From Methanobacteriota archaeon (GTDB taxonomy: Archaea; Halobacteriota; Methanosarcinia; Methanosarcinales; Methanoperedenaceae): 17,051 nucleotides of DNA. The position numbers and the translations under genes were made by a program. The stretch spans positions 1-17,051 of the forward strand of contig JAHIFK010000002.1 of the NCBI GenBank assembly GCA_018900975.1. Direction: 5' to 3'. This document shows positions 13,495-17,051 of the stretch, one piece after another (the first letter of the stretch is position 1; every line of letters begins with the position of its first letter). The notes below the pieces were generated by a model that was not told where the DNA came from, did no database searches, and saw only the letters and a program-made list of their open reading frames with translations.

Positions 13495-14340
13495 ATGGAG
13501 GAACATTCGATCATAGTTGACGGTGACATTCTGGTAGGGAACTATTCAGAGCTAGGTTTTGGACTGATTGGAAATAGTGTTGTAGCAGGTGAGCATGTGA
13601 AGATAAACGGAAACATTCTCTCTGAGAACGATGTGAGAATAGACCTCTGGTCTGAGATAACAGGGGACGTCAGAACAAAGACGGACGCCTATCTTGGAGA
13701 ATTTGTAAATATCAAAGGAAAGCTCCATGCCGCTGGCAGTCTTGATGTCGGTAACAATGTTAAAATAGACGGGGGTTACGATGTAAAAGGCTGGATAATC
13801 GTAAGAAACCCTCTTCCAATTTTAATGTTTATTTTCTTCTATATGATGGCGCTTTTGCAAATGGGGAATGAAGAGGAGGTCGAAAAAGCGCTTGAGGATC
13901 TTTTTTCAGAGGATGCTCCTGCAAGCAGGGTTATGTCAATCCCCAACAAGACAAAAATGGACCTTGATATGATGAAGACGACCTCGCGCGCTGTGATCGG
14001 GAACCACTGCCGCCTGCTCGGCAATATCCGTGCCCGTTCCATGTCCATGGGGAACCACATCACGCTATTCGGCAGCGTACGCACAACAGGCGGCATTGTT
14101 ATAGGGTCGGGATGCACAATTCATGGAAATCTTGATTCAAGGGAAAGGGTGAGGGTCGGCAGGAACTGCAGGATACTTGGCAAGATCACGGCAAACTCAG
14201 TAATACTGCATGAAACTTCAAAGGCTGATGGGAGTCTGATATCCGCGAACGGGGTTACAATAGAACAGGACGACCTCGAAGGTCTGGATGATATTGAAAA
14301 AAGGCTGTTCTATGGGTTTACGATGCTTGAGGAAATGTAA
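13495..14340 (+). CDS. Bactofilin-like/polymer-forming beta-solenoid protein with embedded hydrophobic segment
   Basis: A 281-residue protein (the preceding GTG at 13492 is a possible alternative start). It consists of two blocks of short beta-helix repeats. The first runs from about residue 7 to 100 with Gly-rich rungs such as VDGDILVGNYSELG, KINGNI and GKLHAAGSLDVG. The second runs from about 165 to 258 (RAVIGNHCRLLGNI, HITLFGSVRTTGG, VIGSGCTIHGNLDS, VGRNCRILGKI). Such rungs are typical of bactofilins and polymer-forming cytoskeletal proteins. Between the blocks is a strongly hydrophobic stretch of about 22 residues (101-122, NPLPILMFIFFYMMALL) followed by an acidic helix. Bactofilins normally have a single solenoid, so the split with a membrane-type insert is unusual. 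It could form a membrane-bound scaffold; function is inferred from fold only. Confidence 0.72.
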   Translation: MEEHSIIVDGDILVGNYSELGFGLIGNSVVAGEHVKINGNILSENDVRIDLWSEITGDVRTKTDAYLGEFVNIKGKLHAAGSLDVGNNVKIDGGYDVKGWIIVRNPLPILMFIFFYMMALLQMGNEEEVEKALEDLFSEDAPASRVMSIPNKTKMDLDMMKTTSRAVIGNHCRLLGNIRARSMSMGNHITLFGSVRTTGGIVIGSGCTIHGNLDSRERVRVGRNCRILGKITANSVILHETSKADGSLISANGVTIEQDDLEGLDDIEKRLFYGFTMLEEM

Positions 14341-14401
14341 TTCAGGATCGCACATAGGGCGGTTGGATTGATTCCCCTCATTGGTTTAGTTGAGAAGTCA
14401 G

Positions 14402-14800
14402 TTATGGTATCAAAGCATTGAGGAATGCCTTAAAGGATTTGCAATTCTTTTGAAGCTTATTGAAATCCAGTTCGTTTGCGTACTTTGGGAGTTTGTATTT
14501 TTCATATCCATATTTGCGTTTCAGTTCCTCTGAAGGCTTTGAGTGCTTCCATTTCAAATCCTTACTGATGCATATCCACTCTTCGATTTCATATTCTGCA
14601 AGAACAATAATTATCCTGTCTACCTTATTATCAATATATTCCAAAATTTCATCCAGTTTTTGATTACAATCAGCGGGTAAATGTTTTGGTTTTGGAATTA
14701 TCAGGTTTTTATTAACCAGGTTTGCATCTTTAAGTCGTTGGATCACATCTATAAAAAAAGGCCCACCATAAAGATCTTCGACAATTAGTTTTATTTTCAT
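14402..14800 (-). CDS. Small TOPRIM/DUF4276-like partner of the AAA ATPase
   Basis: A 132-residue protein starting MKIKLIVEDLYGGPFFIDVI. The strand LIVE with E8, then a GG-PFF helix, resembles motif 1 of TOPRIM and DUF4276 nuclease-like proteins. After a helix comes the strand VDRIIIVLAEYEIEEWICIS. In TOPRIM folds this type of strand normally ends in an acidic DxD pair, here absent, while YEIEEW resembles the later conserved block of the family. The C-terminus is rich in Lys and aromatic residues. It starts 5 bp after the ATPase stop with no Shine-Dalgarno, implying reinitiation and a common complex. Defence nucleases often have this pairing (OLD/RloA-like ATPase with a small partner). AT-rich composition, unlike its neighbours, points to transfer. 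Assignment is by pattern memory and tentative. Confidence 0.55.
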   Translation of the reverse strand: MKIKLIVEDLYGGPFFIDVIQRLKDANLVNKNLIIPKPKHLPADCNQKLDEILEYIDNKVDRIIIVLAEYEIEEWICISKDLKWKHSKPSEELKRKYGYEKYKLPKYANELDFNKLQKNCKSFKAFLNALIP

Positions 14801-14805
14801 GTTTT

Positions 14806-16164
14806 CTATTCGATGTCGGATAGCTCTCCATAAAGCCAGCCTACACTAAATTTTATACCTTTTTCCTTTAAGAAGGTTCTTATTTTCTCAGGGTCTTTAA
14901 TTCTCTTGAATCTGGATTCTCCCTGTTCTTTTTCAACAAGTACCATATCATCCGGCTCGGTCATATCAACAACAACAGGTGAATGAGTTGTTATTATTGC
15001 TTGAATATCAGTTGCCTTTATTGTATCTAAAATAAGTTCCAGGGTTTCCGGATGAAGGGAGTTTTCGATTTCATCGATTATGAGTAGGGGTGGTTTTAAG
15101 TAAATCGCTATGAGCATAGTTAAAATTTTGTAGAATCCGTCGGAGGTATTGGGCGGTAAAAGGTCAAAACCATCTTCTAAGAATTTAATCATGACCCTGC
15201 CATCATCGGTAATATGTGGGCGTACATCTGTTTTTGGAAAAACCATTGTAAGGGGATTGTATATTTCTTCCGGAATTTTGCCTTCCTTGAGATAAACGGT
15301 GTGATAGACACTTGCGATATTGCTGCCATCTTCTTTTAGAGTTTCTTCTCTTCTAAGAGCTTGAGGTATTTTCATTAAACGAATATTAAGTGGATACAAA
15401 ATCAAGAGTTTGGTAAGAGTTGAAATGATTGTATCTACGGAAATCTTATTTAGTGGCAATTCAGCACTATAGCTCTCTCCCTTATAATCGAGAGTTGGAC
15501 ATATAAATATACTTTTTCCATCTGAATTTTTTCTATCCCAAACACGAGATAATCTATATCTATTTTTCGTCTTTTTTTTAGTAAGCCAACCCTCCCCACT
15601 TCCATAAACTACATCCCGAATATTCTCATTTTCTAAGAATCTTTGTTCAAAATCTACTTCGATTTTTATCTCTTTTGTTAATTTTCTTATCTCTTTCTTT
15701 AGTATAGTTATATCATAGGATGATTCATATTCATGAATATTTTTAATAATATTATTTATAAAATCCGCATCATGTTTAATGGCAATCTTATTGCCTCCTT
15801 TCTCAAACATCACGTATCCTTTAATTTCCAAGACCTCTCGCAAAATCTGGAATTTTCCACCTGCTCCAGTAAAGTTTGTTTCAAAATAGACTTCATAACC
15901 TTCAATATCAAAAAGCAGCCCAATAATTATAGGCAACTCTTCCTTTCTCTGCCACACTACATTATTATAACCCCACCATTCTAAAAATGGGAAGCTGTCT
16001 TTATCTGCGTAAATCCTCTTCAAAAGTCTGAATGCTTCAACCAAATTGGACTTCCCCGAAGCGTTAGCCCCCACCACTACATTCATCTTCCCAATATCGA
16101 TCTCACAATCATGAAGACTTTTGAAATTCTTGATAAAAACCTTTTTAAGAGACGATTTCACCAT
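14806..16164 (-). CDS. AAA/ABC-type ATPase of the OLD/RecF-like (AAA_21) family
   Basis: A 452-residue soluble ATPase. In the frame numbered from the TTG at 16167, Walker A is G33-A-N-A-S-G-K-S40 after a RecF-like N-terminus (FIKNFKSLHDCEIDIGKMNV). The ABC-like signature is TSDGFYKIL (from 341), Walker B is LLIIDEIENSLHP (D365, E366) and the switch is ITTHSP with H396. A central region of about 250 residues is poorly conserved and Lys-rich. The C-terminal GWLYGEL block is typical of AAA_21 ATPases. The ATG at 16162-16164 is preferred over the TTG. These proteins act with nucleases in OLD, Septu-like and related antiviral or plasmid-defence systems, the partner here being the small gene behind it. 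AT-rich codon use contrasts with the flanking guaAB and bactofilin-like genes. A defence role is inferred. Confidence 0.82.
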   Translation of the reverse strand: MVKSSLKKVFIKNFKSLHDCEIDIGKMNVVVGANASGKSNLVEAFRLLKRIYADKDSFPFLEWWGYNNVVWQRKEELPIIIGLLFDIEGYEVYFETNFTGAGGKFQILREVLEIKGYVMFEKGGNKIAIKHDADFINNIIKNIHEYESSYDITILKKEIRKLTKEIKIEVDFEQRFLENENIRDVVYGSGEGWLTKKKTKNRYRLSRVWDRKNSDGKSIFICPTLDYKGESYSAELPLNKISVDTIISTLTKLLILYPLNIRLMKIPQALRREETLKEDGSNIASVYHTVYLKEGKIPEEIYNPLTMVFPKTDVRPHITDDGRVMIKFLEDGFDLLPPNTSDGFYKILTMLIAIYLKPPLLIIDEIENSLHPETLELILDTIKATDIQAIITTHSPVVVDMTEPDDMVLVEKEQGESRFKRIKDPEKIRTFLKEKGIKFSVGWLYGELSDIE

Positions 16165-16169
16165 CAAAG

Positions 16170-16198
16170 CATTATTTAAGGAGCATACTATTTAAATT
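16170..16198 (-). promoter_or_regulatory. Promoter of the ATPase/TOPRIM-like pair
   Basis: On the minus strand TTTAAATAGTATGC (TATA-like, about 16184-16197) is followed by a near repeat, TTAAATAATGC, closer to the ATG at 16164. The first copy predicts a transcript start near 16168, so the message would be nearly leaderless. The repeat may be a binding site or chance AT richness. Confidence 0.4.
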
Positions 16199-16240
16199 TT
16201 TGTAACAGATGTTTCCTTATGCCCTTCAGCTTTCAGTCCA

Positions 16241-17051
16241 TCATTCAAACTCTATCGTCGCCGGCGGCTTCGGCGTGATATCATAAAGCACCCTGGCAAC
16301 GCTTGGTATCTCAGACGTAATTCGCGACTCGATCTTCCTCAACACATCCCATGGAAGCTCCATCGCTTCAGCCGTCATCCCGTCCCTTGAACCCACGGCG
16401 CGCACAGCGATTATCCAACCATGCACGCGGTTATCGCCCTTCACGCCCGTCCCTTTTTCGATAAGCGCAGCAAATGTCTGCCACGGCGCGAACTGTTCGA
16501 CCAGTTCCTCCTCCACGATGGCGTTGGCTGCTCTCACCACGTCGATCTTTTCTTCAGTCACTTCGCCTATTATCCTGACCGAGAGACCAGGTCCAGGGAA
16601 CGGCATCCTGTCAGATATCTCCTTTGGAAGCCCAAGCGCCCTTGCCACCTCACGCACCTCATCCTTATAGAGATCCTGGATAGGCTCGACTATGCCATCA
16701 AAATCGATAACGGACGGAAGACCTCCCACGTTGTGGTGGCTCTTTATCCCGCCTTCGGATTCTATCCTGTCAGGATATATCGTCCCCTGTATAAGGTATC
16801 TGGCGCCCAGAATGCGTGCTTCTCTTTCAAATTCCCTTATGAACGCCTCGCCTATTGCCTTCCTTTTTTTCTCAGGGTCTGTCTGGCCTTTCAGGGCTTT
16901 CAGGAACCTTTCTTTCCCGTCTATGACCTGGAGGTTCATGTCAGCAAATATAGTCTTTATCCTGTCGGTCTCACCTTTACGCATGAGCCCTGTATCAATG
17001 TAGATCGGGGTAAGCAGTTCCCCTATTGCCCTGTGAGCCAGGACTGCGCAC
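16241..17051 (-). CDS. guaAB: GMP synthase subunit B (ATP pyrophosphatase), N-terminus outside the window
   Basis: About 270 C-terminal residues of the archaeal stand-alone ATP-PPase subunit of GMP synthase, which adenylates XMP and aminates it with ammonia from the separate glutaminase subunit to give GMP. The frame continues upstream of the first in-window ATG (16984) to the window edge with CAVLAHRAIGELLTPIYIDT, so the true start and the SGGVDSS P-loop lie outside. Visible blocks are GARYLIQGTIYPDRIES, IKSHHNVGG, the MPFPGPGLSVRIIGE motif and the dimerisation domain ending ITPKPPATIEFE. These match GuaA C-terminal domains closely. It lies 76 bp upstream of the AT-rich ATPase, on the same strand; that gene has its own promoter. 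Confidence 0.95.
   Translation of the reverse strand, partial: CAVLAHRAIGELLTPIYIDTGLMRKGETDRIKTIFADMNLQVIDGKERFLKALKGQTDPEKKRKAIGEAFIREFEREARILGARYLIQGTIYPDRIESEGGIKSHHNVGGLPSVIDFDGIVEPIQDLYKDEVREVARALGLPKEISDRMPFPGPGLSVRIIGEVTEEKIDVVRAANAIVEEELVEQFAPWQTFAALIEKGTGVKGDNRVHGWIIAVRAVGSRDGMTAEAMELPWDVLRKIESRITSEIPSVARVLYDITPKPPATIEFE

Noticed and set aside
1..17051. CRISPR arrays, insertion sequences, integrase genes or attachment repeats
   Set aside because: No regularly spaced repeats, transposase motifs or integrase are visible. The tRNA 3' ends at 6778 and 9424 have no duplicated copies that I can find in the window.

Overview
This window is archaeal and most likely euryarchaeal, from the Methanosarcinales or the related Methanoperedens (ANME-2d) lineage. 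The evidence is an archaeal SRP 7S RNA, TATA-box promoters with short leaders, the HMG-CoA synthase / acetoacetyl-CoA thiolase / DUF35 cluster, an archaeal (type II) GAPDH, the stand-alone GMP synthase ATP-pyrophosphatase subunit, a CooT-like protein and a multi-domain soluble histidine kinase. The genus is inferred from gene style and was not tested by any search.

Layout: (1) 1-120, minus: the N-terminus of a ThiF/MoeB-type E1-like enzyme behind a repeat-rich promoter. (2) 213-6555, minus: a compact cluster. It starts with an XRE-type regulator and continues with HMG-CoA synthase, thiolase and DUF35, the first steps of the mevalonate pathway to archaeal lipids. Then, with gaps of at most 5 bp or a 4-bp overlap, come an ABC ATPase with degenerate motifs, an ABC-2 type permease and a site-2 (M50) protease. 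(3) 6704-6778, plus: tRNA-Pro(GGG), followed by an orphan PAS-GAF histidine kinase. (4) 8632-9424: a small winged-helix protein diverges from the SRP RNA, which is followed by tRNA-Ser(GCT). (5) 9466-12114: a small zinc-ribbon membrane protein, a CorA-like protein without GMN, and a membrane-anchored TolB-like propeller. The last two genes meet tail to tail with no gap. (6) 12162-13380, minus: GAPDH behind a CooT-like gene, with a bactofilin-like beta-solenoid protein diverging from it. (7) 14402-16164, minus: an AT-rich two-gene island, an OLD/RecF-like AAA ATPase with a small TOPRIM/DUF4276-like partner, resembling a defence module. (8) 16241-17051, minus: GMP synthase subunit B, cut by the window end.

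The points most worth following are the linkage of a site-2 protease and a divergent ABC module to the mevalonate entry genes, the three evenly spaced half-sites upstream of the regulator, and the AT-rich ATPase/TOPRIM-like pair whose small subunit seems to lack the usual acidic DxD segment. Several start codons were moved from the longest reading frame because TATA boxes, Shine-Dalgarno sites or family N-termini favour an internal ATG.
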